Shown in pieces: positions 1 through 6,814 of a DNA stretch of 38,289 nucleotides; positions within the stretch are counted from its first letter, which is position 1, and the number at the start of each line of letters is the position of its first letter. The translations under genes were made by a program, and so were the position numbers. Source of the stretch: Pseudanabaena mucicola FACHB-723 (GTDB taxonomy: Bacteria; Cyanobacteriota; Cyanobacteriia; Pseudanabaenales; Pseudanabaenaceae); NCBI RefSeq assembly GCF_014696385.1, contig NZ_JACJQB010000032.1, positions 1 to 38,289 of the forward strand, given 5' to 3'. The notes under the pieces are model-generated. The model saw only the letters and a program-made list of their open reading frames with translations. It was not told the DNA's origin and did not search any database.

Positions 1-446
1 TTCCCTATGCTTGGCAAGAGAAAGGGACGGGTTTAAGCTTACCCAGTCAACGCAGTAAGAGGTTAAATGTCGTGGGTTTGATGAATCGAAACAATGACTT
101 ATCTGCTTATGTTTTTGAACGCAGTATCACCAGTGCAGTCATTCTCGCTTGTATCGATGACTTTGCTCGTCAATCTACCAAGCCAACAGTGATTGTTATG
201 GATAAAGCCTCTATTCATACCAGTCAACTGATTCAAGAGAAATTAGAGCAGTGGAAGAACCAGCAAGTTGAGATTTTCCAGTTACCCCCTTATAGTCCCC
301 AGTTGAACTTGATTGAAATTTTGTGGCGTTTCATGAAGTATGAGTGGATTGAACTCAATGCATATGAATCTTGGGAAAGTTTAGTCTCTTATGTTGAAAA
401 AGTTCTTCGAGACTTTGGTTCAACTTATGTAATTAATTTTGCTTAG
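1..446 (+). CDS. IS630-family transposase, C-terminal part (5' end outside window)
   Basis: The reading frame is open from base 3 to the stop at 444-446, giving about 147 residues of the catalytic half of a DDE transposase of the IS630/Tc1-mariner group. Visible hallmarks are the second catalytic Asp in VMDKASIHTS and the final Glu in the block PPYSPQLNLIEILWRF, which is typical of the DDE_3 superfamily endonuclease domain. The first catalytic Asp and the N-terminal helix-turn-helix would lie left of the window. A GTG at 72 could be read as a start, but the upstream in-frame residues (PYAWQEKG) belong to the same domain, so this is an edge-truncated gene rather than a short one. Its stop codon overlaps the stop of the opposing usher gene by 2 bases, so the right end of the element must lie at or inside the usher's 3' end. 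Whether the element is intact cannot be judged. Confidence 0.85.
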   Translation, partial: PYAWQEKGTGLSLPSQRSKRLNVVGLMNRNNDLSAYVFERSITSAVILACIDDFARQSTKPTVIVMDKASIHTSQLIQEKLEQWKNQQVEIFQLPPYSPQLNLIEILWRFMKYEWIELNAYESWESLVSYVEKVLRDFGSTYVINFA

Positions 447-2794
447 CTACTTAAGGTGAGCGGTTGCCAAGCTGGATCGGAGAGCGATCGCACTTCTCCT
501 GCCTTGAGTGCGATCGCAATTCCCTTGGCATCGGCTAACACCCCACGAATGAATACATTTGCCTCTGTACCAAGACGAATCACCGTGCCACTCTTGTAAC
601 TGGGCAGCGTGAAATAAACAGGATTACCCACCTCAATCCCCGTAGGTGCATCGGGGACTTCTAGCAGGAGGCGCGAAACACTATAGGACGATAGGTTCGG
701 GACAACTGCCGCCCCAAAACTATCGGCTCGGCTGAGGTATGTCCCCTGTCCATCAGGATTAACACCGACTATTTGCGAGGCTAACCCCTTCTCTGGCACA
801 ACCAGCGCAAAGCTATCACTGATCGGGCGCGAGAAGGCAACATTACCATCGGCAAATGCGATCGCAGTTCTGACACTCACAAGGGCATTGGCTTGGGTGC
901 TATTGGACGAGAAGGAAAGATCGGGGGCAAGGTTCCAGATGGCGCGATAGCCTGTGTAGGTGAAGTTGGTATTGAGGCGATCGCTGCCACGGCTACGACT
1001 CAGCCCAAACGAGCCACTGAGGGACTCGCTCACCTGTGGCGTGCGGAAGCCCCAAGAGACTTGCTGGGTAGGACTATCGTTATTCCGAACCTCGGTACTG
1101 GCTTGAATCGGTTGTGAGCCTTGACCGAGATTGAGCTGCATATTCAGCAGGGCACGTTGTTCATTCACTCCTGTAGTATCAAGACTCTGGGATAGGGATA
1201 GATTGACCGATACATTGCCAAAGGATTTGGACAAGTCGAGACCGATGCGATAGGAATCGGGATTGTCGCGCCCAAAACGATACTGAGTGCTAAGCCCTGC
1301 ACCGATGTCACCAAATAACTTTTGTCGATAAAAGGCTGACAGATCCAAGGCGGTCTTATTACTGGGAATTGCTTCATTGCCAAAGGTGATAAATCTTGCT
1401 CCGCGCTGCTCGGCACTTAGCCCAAAGGAGCGATCGGTATCCTTGGCATTAAAAAAGTCATAGCGTAGTCTCCATGCGTAATCTAAGCCAACGTTTTGAT
1501 CATTACTAAGCGCCGCATCCCATGCGAAGTTACCGATTGCCGTGGCAAAAATCCCTTCCACTCCCAGCAATTGTTGGCGGCTAGTCGCTTGGGTATAGCC
1601 GCCAAGGGTGAAGACATTACTTACCCCCCAACGATGTGCCAAGGAGAGAATGGGTTTGGAAAGATCATAATTGCGGCTACCTGCAAGGGATTGCGAGGGA
1701 AATCCAAAACTATAGGCAAACTGCTGTACATTCGGAGCCAGCAAATTTGAAGCAACTGCCGAAGAGAAGTTAATCCGTTGCTCTTGTCCGCGATCATCGG
1801 TGACTAATAGCTCAATGTCATTAATGCCTGTCGTCAGGGGCAGTTGGCGCAAATCCTGTTGACCTGCGGGCAGGTTGAGGGTTTGGGCAAGCCGACCATT
1901 GGCAAAGACTTCCACCTTAGAGGGACGTTCTAAAAAGAACTCAAAGTTATTAACGGGACGGATGATTGTGTAGGGCTGTAATGAGAAGTTTCGCGCCGCC
2001 GCAATCCCCCCCACTGCGATCGCATTTTGAAAACCTGTGGTCGGAAAGCTGTAATCCCCTGCCAGATAGCGCACCGCATTGTCGGGGTCATCACGCACAA
2101 TCCTGATATCCCCCCTTGTTAATTCGGGCTGTCCCTTTTCGGCAAATGACCAATTTCCTTCTAACACCCAATTATGGAAATTAACTGCCCCATCAAAACC
2201 TAAAAAGAAAGGTTGTCGCTGAATCCCTAAATTTTGATTGCTTGCCCAATTAAAGCGATCGCTGGCAAAAATATTTACATAGCCACTGAGGGGACTAACA
2301 GGCAGCGCGTCCTTGGCTTCAGGTGGCAGATTAGAGCGATCGCCCAAAACGTTAACCGCCCGCACCGCAGGACTAACCTGCAAAAACACTGCAAGGCGGC
2401 GTTCATCAAAGTTGGCTTCGATGCCATTTCTTTGTAAAACATCTACCCCCACGTCTTCGGCATTTGCGATCGCAGTCTGAATCTGACTCAAGATTTCAGG
2501 ACGCAAAATTGGTGTGAGGGCAGTGATTACGGTCTGTGACTGGAGGCGAGTCTGTTGTGGCTGACTAGGAACAAAGGTGATGCGGATAGTAGCTTGTTCG
2601 CGATCATCAATGACTAAAGGAACAATTAGGGTTTGTTTGCTCGTATTGGTACGCGGACGACCAAACACCCGCTCAAAGGTTTCATCATCGCTATTAGGAT
2701 CGGGAGGAGTTTGGGCAAGCGTATAGTCGGCTGTGAGCAAGTGCAGAAGACAGACAGCAATGTATAGATAGCTAAGTTTGATCACTCGACTCAT
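443..2794 (-). CDS. Outer-membrane usher protein of a chaperone-usher pilus
   Basis: 783 residues with an N-terminal signal peptide (hydrophobic stretch ending near ADYTLA-Q, about residue 28), then a short Pro/Asp-rich linker and a beta-rich body. The region around residues 300-345, containing LPAGQQDLRQLPLTTG and a following VTDDRGQEQ block, matches the conserved part of FimD/PapC-type ushers. Many alternating hydrophobic strands with aromatic residues follow, as expected for a 24-strand beta-barrel. The role known for the family is to form the outer-membrane pore that takes chaperone-subunit complexes and assembles the fibre. The length is slightly below that of classical ushers and fits the archaic/Csu-like class better. 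It is the last gene of the minus-strand pilus cluster, 93 bp after the chaperone gene. The C-terminus runs into the transposase stop codon, so a small truncation by the insertion element is possible. Confidence 0.85.
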   Translation of the reverse strand: MSRVIKLSYLYIAVCLLHLLTADYTLAQTPPDPNSDDETFERVFGRPRTNTSKQTLIVPLVIDDREQATIRITFVPSQPQQTRLQSQTVITALTPILRPEILSQIQTAIANAEDVGVDVLQRNGIEANFDERRLAVFLQVSPAVRAVNVLGDRSNLPPEAKDALPVSPLSGYVNIFASDRFNWASNQNLGIQRQPFFLGFDGAVNFHNWVLEGNWSFAEKGQPELTRGDIRIVRDDPDNAVRYLAGDYSFPTTGFQNAIAVGGIAAARNFSLQPYTIIRPVNNFEFFLERPSKVEVFANGRLAQTLNLPAGQQDLRQLPLTTGINDIELLVTDDRGQEQRINFSSAVASNLLAPNVQQFAYSFGFPSQSLAGSRNYDLSKPILSLAHRWGVSNVFTLGGYTQATSRQQLLGVEGIFATAIGNFAWDAALSNDQNVGLDYAWRLRYDFFNAKDTDRSFGLSAEQRGARFITFGNEAIPSNKTALDLSAFYRQKLFGDIGAGLSTQYRFGRDNPDSYRIGLDLSKSFGNVSVNLSLSQSLDTTGVNEQRALLNMQLNLGQGSQPIQASTEVRNNDSPTQQVSWGFRTPQVSESLSGSFGLSRSRGSDRLNTNFTYTGYRAIWNLAPDLSFSSNSTQANALVSVRTAIAFADGNVAFSRPISDSFALVVPEKGLASQIVGVNPDGQGTYLSRADSFGAAVVPNLSSYSVSRLLLEVPDAPTGIEVGNPVYFTLPSYKSGTVIRLGTEANVFIRGVLADAKGIAIALKAGEVRSLSDPAWQPLTLSS

Positions 2795-2887
2795 GATGAT
2801 TATTGTGATCTATACATTGCGATCGGCAAAAGCATTGGGCAGTATAGGGGCTTTAGGAAGGAATAACAACCAGACAAAACAATAATT

Positions 2888-3688
2888 CTAATTACCGCGA
2901 TAGTAGTCGAAAGTGGCTGTAAGTTTACCATTGGGTAGACCTGCGGGACAGGGCAACGAAAATCGGCGTTTACCCCCTGCCAATATATTTTTACCTGCGA
3001 CTTCTAAAATTTGTTTAGCCTCTAGCACCACAGAGTTAGATGGATTGCTGACAGGAGCAAGAGTGAGGCGAGGATTATTGAGAATAGCGTGAGCAGTTCC
3101 TTGATTGGCAAAAGTTAGTAATAATTTATTGCTGGTTTTACCTGCTTTGTCCGTCTCAGGCTCACAGACTGAACTTTCTAACACAACATCAGGTGAGACG
3201 TTAGGAGGGACAACGTAAACAGAGCCAATGTAAGCGAACAAAACTTTGATCGATACGGTTGTTGCGCCTTGGGTTTGAGTGATTTCGGTGAGATCGACAG
3301 GCAACTGCTCCGCAATAATGCGATAGGCAAGTTCTTGATTTGGGGGAGTATTTCCAACCCAAGTTACACGAATAGTTTGACGTTCCCCTGCCTTAACTAA
3401 CATTTGTGGCGGATAGACAATGAAATCATCGTCAGCATCAGTAGTAATATCTTTGCCATCTATATCCATCTCCCGCTTGACCATCCGAATTTGGATAGCC
3501 GCAGATTTTTTCCCAGTGTTGGATACGACAAAAGATTGCGTTGCTCTTTGTCCAGTGGGGGCAAAGTTTATTTCTAATGGGCTAAAGGTAAAGGTGGCTT
3601 CGACTTGAGCCAAAGAAGGCATCGCTGCGAAAAAACTGCTGCTGCAACAGAGAGCAAGCATAGCCATGAATGACTTAGTTTTGAACAT
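2888..3688 (-). CDS. Periplasmic pilus-assembly chaperone (PapD-like fold)
   Basis: About 266 residues with a signal peptide (hydrophobic core LALCCSSSFFAAMPSLA, cleavage near residue 28). The N-terminal Ig-like domain has the pili-chaperone pattern: FSPLEINFAPTG, a strand FVVSNTGKKSAAIQIRM, then YPPQMLVKAGERQTIRV. This is the segment in which PapD-type chaperones donate a strand to subunits. A second beta domain follows, with two cysteines (in SSVCEP and SLPCPAG) that could form a disulphide. The ATG at 3688 is chosen because an AGGAG lies 8 nt upstream; a GTG one codon earlier is the alternative. It sits 38 nt downstream of a pilin gene and upstream of the usher gene, the usual subunit-chaperone-usher order. 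Family assignment is firm; the exact class (archaic, Csu-type) is inferred from the partners. Confidence 0.88.
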   Translation of the reverse strand: MFKTKSFMAMLALCCSSSFFAAMPSLAQVEATFTFSPLEINFAPTGQRATQSFVVSNTGKKSAAIQIRMVKREMDIDGKDITTDADDDFIVYPPQMLVKAGERQTIRVTWVGNTPPNQELAYRIIAEQLPVDLTEITQTQGATTVSIKVLFAYIGSVYVVPPNVSPDVVLESSVCEPETDKAGKTSNKLLLTFANQGTAHAILNNPRLTLAPVSNPSNSVVLEAKQILEVAGKNILAGGKRRFSLPCPAGLPNGKLTATFDYYRGN

Positions 3689-3726
3689 CACAAACTCTCC
3701 TAGAGAATAGATAAATAATACTTGGT

Positions 3727-4194
3727 TTATTTCGCGACAAGGATAAACGTAAGCTGATCGGCATATGTCCCTGCGGGTTTGGCAGAAATAGCAGTTTGAG
3801 AGATCTCGATCTGAATGTTGCGATTGCAGCCTGTTGGACTAATGCATTCTGTTATAGAATTACGATCTTCTAGAACTGTTAGCGCGGTTATTTGTTCCTT
3901 ATTAACTCCATTGTAACTAAGTGTGTATGGAATTCTTTCTCCAGAACTGCGTTGAAGATTGCCTGAATTGAAAGACTGAACTTTAACAGTAAATCCTGTA
4001 GAGCTATCAGATATAACTTTCACGTTACCAATACTGGTTAATGGCAGCGCTGTATTTGGAATAAGTTGTAATGCTGAACCAATGGAATTGTAGCTAGAAG
4101 CAAAAGATATACTTTCTTCAGCATTTGCTGTAAATCCTGAAGAAAGATAGAATCCTGAAGCAATTAAAAAAGATATAGCTAAAGACTGGTTCAT
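3727..4194 (-). CDS. Secreted pilin-like subunit (spore-coat-U-like)
   Basis: 155 residues with a signal peptide ending near FTANA-EE (about residue 25). The mature part is beta-rich. It carries a C-x5-C pair (ECISPTGC) followed by NRNIQIEISQ, and ends with PAGTYADQLTFILV. The final motif G-x-Y-x-D-x-L-T-F is the hallmark C-terminal strand of the spore coat protein U / Csu pilin family. It is clearly paralogous to the product of the gene ending at 5821: both share PNTAL-LTS-GNV in the first third and the GC-RN block before the end. An AGAGAG ribosome-binding site lies upstream of the ATG. Placed directly before the chaperone gene, it is most likely a minor or tip subunit, while the 194-residue neighbour may be the main one. 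That division of roles is inferred from position only. Confidence 0.8.
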   Translation of the reverse strand: MNQSLAISFLIASGFYLSSGFTANAEESISFASSYNSIGSALQLIPNTALPLTSIGNVKVISDSSTGFTVKVQSFNSGNLQRSSGERIPYTLSYNGVNKEQITALTVLEDRNSITECISPTGCNRNIQIEISQTAISAKPAGTYADQLTFILVAK

Positions 4195-4241
4195 AGTGAA
4201 ACTCTCTGCTTTCTGTAATACATCAATTCACCTATTGTGAA

Positions 4242-4279
4242 ACAAATGAGTTACAAGAATTATCTTGTAACTCATTTGT
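4242..4279 (-). terminator. Perfect 17-bp stem-loop between two pilin genes
   Basis: Bases 4242-4258 and 4263-4279 are exact reverse complements with a 4-nt loop (ATTA). The stem lies in the 157-nt gap between the upstream 194-residue pilin gene and the downstream 155-residue pilin gene. No long U-run follows on the minus strand, so it looks more like an attenuator or an mRNA-stabilising 3' end than a complete terminator. Such hairpins after a major subunit gene commonly set unequal expression in pilus operons. Confidence 0.6.
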
Positions 4280-4351
4280 CATTTAATGTTAACGAAATCG
4301 GTAAGATTTTGTAGTTTCAGGTTTCATATTTGAATTACTACAAAAGCCTTA

Positions 4352-4936
4352 TTACTTACCTTCAATTGTGAATGTGATAGTGTCTCTGTAGAGACCAGCA
4401 GGAGCTGATTCGGTTCCTGCTCCAGCACCATCAATATCTGCGAAATTAGCTTTGATCGATACTGTTATATCAGGATCGGGGTCATTATTCGCTTTAACTT
4501 CATTTTCCGCACTCGACCAAACAGACTGGGCGGCAGTGGTTAGACCAAAATCGGTAGCGGCGGGAGTCGCAGGATTTCCAACTTTTGTACCAATTTTGGC
4601 AAGAGTTAATGTGTAGGGGACTAATACATCTCCTGCGGTTGAGGTTGTCTTCAAGCTGCCATTATTTGTACTAGCAGCCGAGATGATGTAGCCTGCGGCA
4701 GAATTAGAGACTACATTCAAAGTTCCTACAGGCTCTGCGGCTGCCATCGCTTCTTGTGCATCTACATTCAATCTAACTGGGACGAAAGTAACGCTTTGTG
4801 CGATACCATTGTTCACAACAATCTCTTCAGCCTTCGCAGAAGGAGCCAAAGCGAACACTGTAACCGAAGTCAAACCAATCGCAAGAATTGTACGTCCAGA
4901 AATCGAAACCAATTGACGAAGTGTAGTGAATAGCAT
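4352..4936 (-). CDS. Secreted pilin-like subunit, candidate major subunit
   Basis: 194 residues with a clear signal peptide (ILAIGLTSVTVFALAPSAKA-EE, cleavage near residue 36). The mature part is rich in Ala, Thr, Val and Asn. It ends with PAGLYRDTITFTIEGK, the same C-terminal strand motif as the other two subunits, but lacks the cysteine pair they share. The start at 4936 has an AGAGGG site 8 nt upstream. It is the first gene of the block formed with the downstream pilin, chaperone and usher genes, and is followed by a strong stem-loop. Both points are consistent with it being the most abundant subunit. Membership of the spore-coat-U/Csu-like pilin group is inferred from the terminal motif and the context; overall identity to known pilins appears low. 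Confidence 0.72.
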   Translation of the reverse strand: MLFTTLRQLVSISGRTILAIGLTSVTVFALAPSAKAEEIVVNNGIAQSVTFVPVRLNVDAQEAMAAAEPVGTLNVVSNSAAGYIISAASTNNGSLKTTSTAGDVLVPYTLTLAKIGTKVGNPATPAATDFGLTTAAQSVWSSAENEVKANNDPDPDITVSIKANFADIDGAGAGTESAPAGLYRDTITFTIEGK

Positions 4937-5114
4937 AATCTTAACCCTCTCTTTCTGAAATCAATCAGAATAAAACTTTAATTAGGAATGGATAGCTTCA
5001 TCTATCCTTTTGAGAAAGAACTTTAGAATTTCGGAAGACCATCTTTGATCTTTCCCCCCGTTCGGTCTCTTTGTTCTTCGATGTATTCAATATATCCCCA
5101 ATACCTCGGCGCGT

Positions 5115-5136
5115 ATATCAGGGTAAACCCTGATAT
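5115..5136. other. Short 9-bp inverted repeat upstream of the pilin gene
   Basis: Bases 5115-5123 and 5128-5136 (ATATCAGGG / CCCTGATAT) are exact complements around TAAA. The site lies about 180 bp before the pilin gene start at 4936. It could be an operator or part of the adjacent dispersed repeat; no regulator can be named. Confidence 0.35.
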
Positions 5137-5152
5137 TGAAATTTAAGAAACT

Positions 5153-5253
5153 GCCCTCATCCCCCAAACCCTTCTCCCAGAACGGGAGAAGGGGAGCAAG
5201 AGATCTTTCTGATGCCTCTCTCCCTACATGGGAGACGGGCTAGGGGTGAAGGT
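5153..5253. repeat. Dispersed intergenic repeat with two hairpins (CCCTCATCCCC type)
   Basis: The segment contains a perfect 10-bp hairpin (5169-5178 with 5184-5193) followed by a second smaller one (5219-5224 with 5230-5235), and ends in GGGCTAGGGGTGAAGG. A related sequence recurs at 11879-11921 in the hoxY-hoxH gap. Sequences of this CCCTCA-CCC / GGGAGAAGGGG type are frequent between genes in cyanobacterial genomes. The rest of the 4937-5301 gap, apart from this and the inverted repeat at 5115, shows nothing I recognise beyond the expected pilin promoter. Confidence 0.65.
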
Positions 5254-5301
5254 ATATATAAATAATGCTATAAATTGGGTGATAGCAAAGGAGGAAAATG
5301 C

Positions 5302-5757
5302 ATGACTCAGGCGATCGCTCGGAAATCCTTATATGAAGCTGACTTCTTGCTATGGACTCAAGATACCGTAGCCAAGCTCAAGGCTAAAGATTATGACAAT
5401 TTGGCCATAGAGAACTTAATCGAGGAGATCGAAAGCTTGGGTAATTCCTATCGTGATGAGTTAGAAAGCCTCCTCGAAACCTTATTAGCCCATTGCCTCA
5501 AACGACTCTATGTAAATATGCCCTATTGCTTCAATGGTTGGCAAAATACCATCAAAGAGCAACGCCGCCGCATTGCCCTCAGACTAAGAAAAACCCCTAG
5601 CCTCAAAGCCGTTTGGGACGAAATTTTTGATGATGCTTGGAAACTGGCTTTAGGTTCAGTTCGAGATCATTACGAGCCTAAAGGCTATCCCATACCCGAT
5701 ACATGGCAATTTGGGCGCGATATTGACTCAATGCTCAATGTTAATTTCTGGGAATAA
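5302..5757 (+). CDS. DUF29 family protein
   Basis: 151 residues, soluble and highly charged. The sequence follows the DUF29 pattern common in cyanobacteria: an N-terminal YEADFLLWTQDTVAKL block, a central IENLIEEIESLGNSYRDELES helix, LLAHCLKRLY, and a C-terminal helix with Arg-rich RRRIALRLRKTPSLK. The function of the family is unknown. The ATG at 5302 is preceded by AGGAGG at about 7 nt, which fixes the start. The gene sits alone on the plus strand inside a minus-strand pilus cluster, convergent with the pilin gene ending at 5821 and sharing a bidirectional terminator with it. This suggests a later insertion that separated the outer pilin gene from the rest; DUF29 genes are often present in many scattered copies. 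Confidence 0.85.
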   Translation: MTQAIARKSLYEADFLLWTQDTVAKLKAKDYDNLAIENLIEEIESLGNSYRDELESLLETLLAHCLKRLYVNMPYCFNGWQNTIKEQRRRIALRLRKTPSLKAVWDEIFDDAWKLALGSVRDHYEPKGYPIPDTWQFGRDIDSMLNVNFWE

Positions 5758-5762
5758 TAAAA

Positions 5763-5813
5763 CCGAAATATTTTGAAAAGCGTTGCTTCGCAACGCTTTT
5801 CAAAATATTTCGG
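5763..5813. terminator. Bidirectional terminator, perfect 24-bp stem
   Basis: Bases 5763-5786 are exactly complementary to 5790-5813 around a TTC loop. The apex reads GCGTTGC-TTC-GCAACGC and the outer stem is A/T-rich, so transcripts of both strands end the stem in A/U-rich sequence. It lies exactly between the convergent DUF29 gene (stop at 5757) and the pilin gene (stop at 5821). Confidence 0.85.
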
Positions 5814-5820
5814 GGCTTTC

Positions 5821-6366
5821 TCACTGATTAGTCAACGTAAAAGTCAACATATCCGAATATAGCCCCGCAGGTCGGCTCTGTACCTGTGACTGCGAGATGG
5901 AGATTTTGACATTGCGATCGCAACCAGAATCATCGGCACAATTACTATCAAATCCACTATTTTCGACCACCTTCTTAATCGTGATCTGCCCTTGATCAAC
6001 ATCGTTGTAATTCAAGCTATAAACCATCAACTCTGTCCCTCCCAACCGCTTCAAAGCACCCGCATTCGCCGACTCCACCTCTACTTTAAAACCGCCACTC
6101 GTATTGGACTTCACATTCACATTCCCCACACTGGTCAAAGCCAATGCCGTATTTGGTGACAAATTAATTGGTGAGCCAATCCCCGCCGTTGAGATAAACG
6201 TAATTGAGTTCAAAGTCCCCAAAGTGCCATTGATCGTATCCGAAGAAATGTTATTTGCTTGAGCAATATCTGCGCCCAGAGCCAAGACCACGCCACAACA
6301 GCCCAAGGACAAAAAGGACAAATATGTTCGGGCAAGTTTCGACCCAAATTTAACAAAGATAGCCAT
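5821..6366 (-). CDS. Secreted pilin-like subunit (spore-coat-U-like), outlying gene
   Basis: About 181 residues with an N-terminal signal peptide (SFLSLGCCGVVLALGADIAQA-NN). The mature part shares PNTALALTSVGNV, a cysteine pair (CADDSGC) followed by DRNVKISISQ, and the terminal PAGLYSDMLTFTL motif with the 155-residue subunit at 3727-4194. The two are paralogues. I start at the ATG at 6366, which gives a normal signal peptide and has GAGA upstream; an in-frame ATG at 6402 would add 12 residues. It is separated from the other pilus genes by the oppositely oriented DUF29 gene and has its own terminator, so it is probably a separate transcription unit supplying another subunit. Confidence 0.75.
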   Translation of the reverse strand: MAIFVKFGSKLARTYLSFLSLGCCGVVLALGADIAQANNISSDTINGTLGTLNSITFISTAGIGSPINLSPNTALALTSVGNVNVKSNTSGGFKVEVESANAGALKRLGGTELMVYSLNYNDVDQGQITIKKVVENSGFDSNCADDSGCDRNVKISISQSQVQSRPAGLYSDMLTFTLTNQ

Positions 6367-6439
6367 AACAATTCTCAGATTGGATAAGTCCTGTAGCCCC
6401 ATCGTAAACCATATTTTCCCTTTTAATTTTGAGGTAGGA

Positions 6440-6501
6440 GTAGAGCATTTGCACCACTATTTCGCAACTTCCATCAAAATCTCGCTCCGCAAATGCTCTA
6501 C
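6440..6501. repeat. 13-bp inverted repeat, 36-nt spacer, upstream of pilin gene
   Basis: GTAGAGCATTTGC at 6440-6452 is exactly mirrored at 6489-6501. It lies 75-135 bp upstream of the pilin start, within the otherwise gene-free stretch 6403-6814, so it may be a leader structure or a remnant of a small mobile repeat. The core AGAGCATTTG recurs once at the right edge of the window (about 37940). The remainder of the gap holds an A-tract near 6528-6537 and a GGGGATGCCCC mini-palindrome near 6620; no ORF is convincing. Confidence 0.45.
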
Positions 6502-6814
6502 CCTCTTCGCTGAGAATTGCCTAAATCAAAAAAAAAAGGGCGGAAGGACATCCTCCCACGCTAGAGATAGCACCATAGTGCCATAGTCTCTAAAACCCTT
6601 TTAAACAAGAGAGGTATTGGGGATGCCCCCAACACTGATTGTGTAAACCTCAAAACCTTGTTCGCTTATTCAACAATTTTATTAATAGATTACGTTCTAA
6701 TTAGGGTTGTTAAATCTACCCTATATCAACAATTATCGACCTCTCTCAAGTCTTTGTCCTATTAACAATTTACCAAAATTGATTGGTTCTGAATATCAGG
6801 GGAAACCCCTAGTT

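Noticed and set aside
893-2437. Several plus-strand frames of 60-85 codons across the usher gene
   Set aside because: They are antisense to a well-supported 783-residue gene and show no family motifs.
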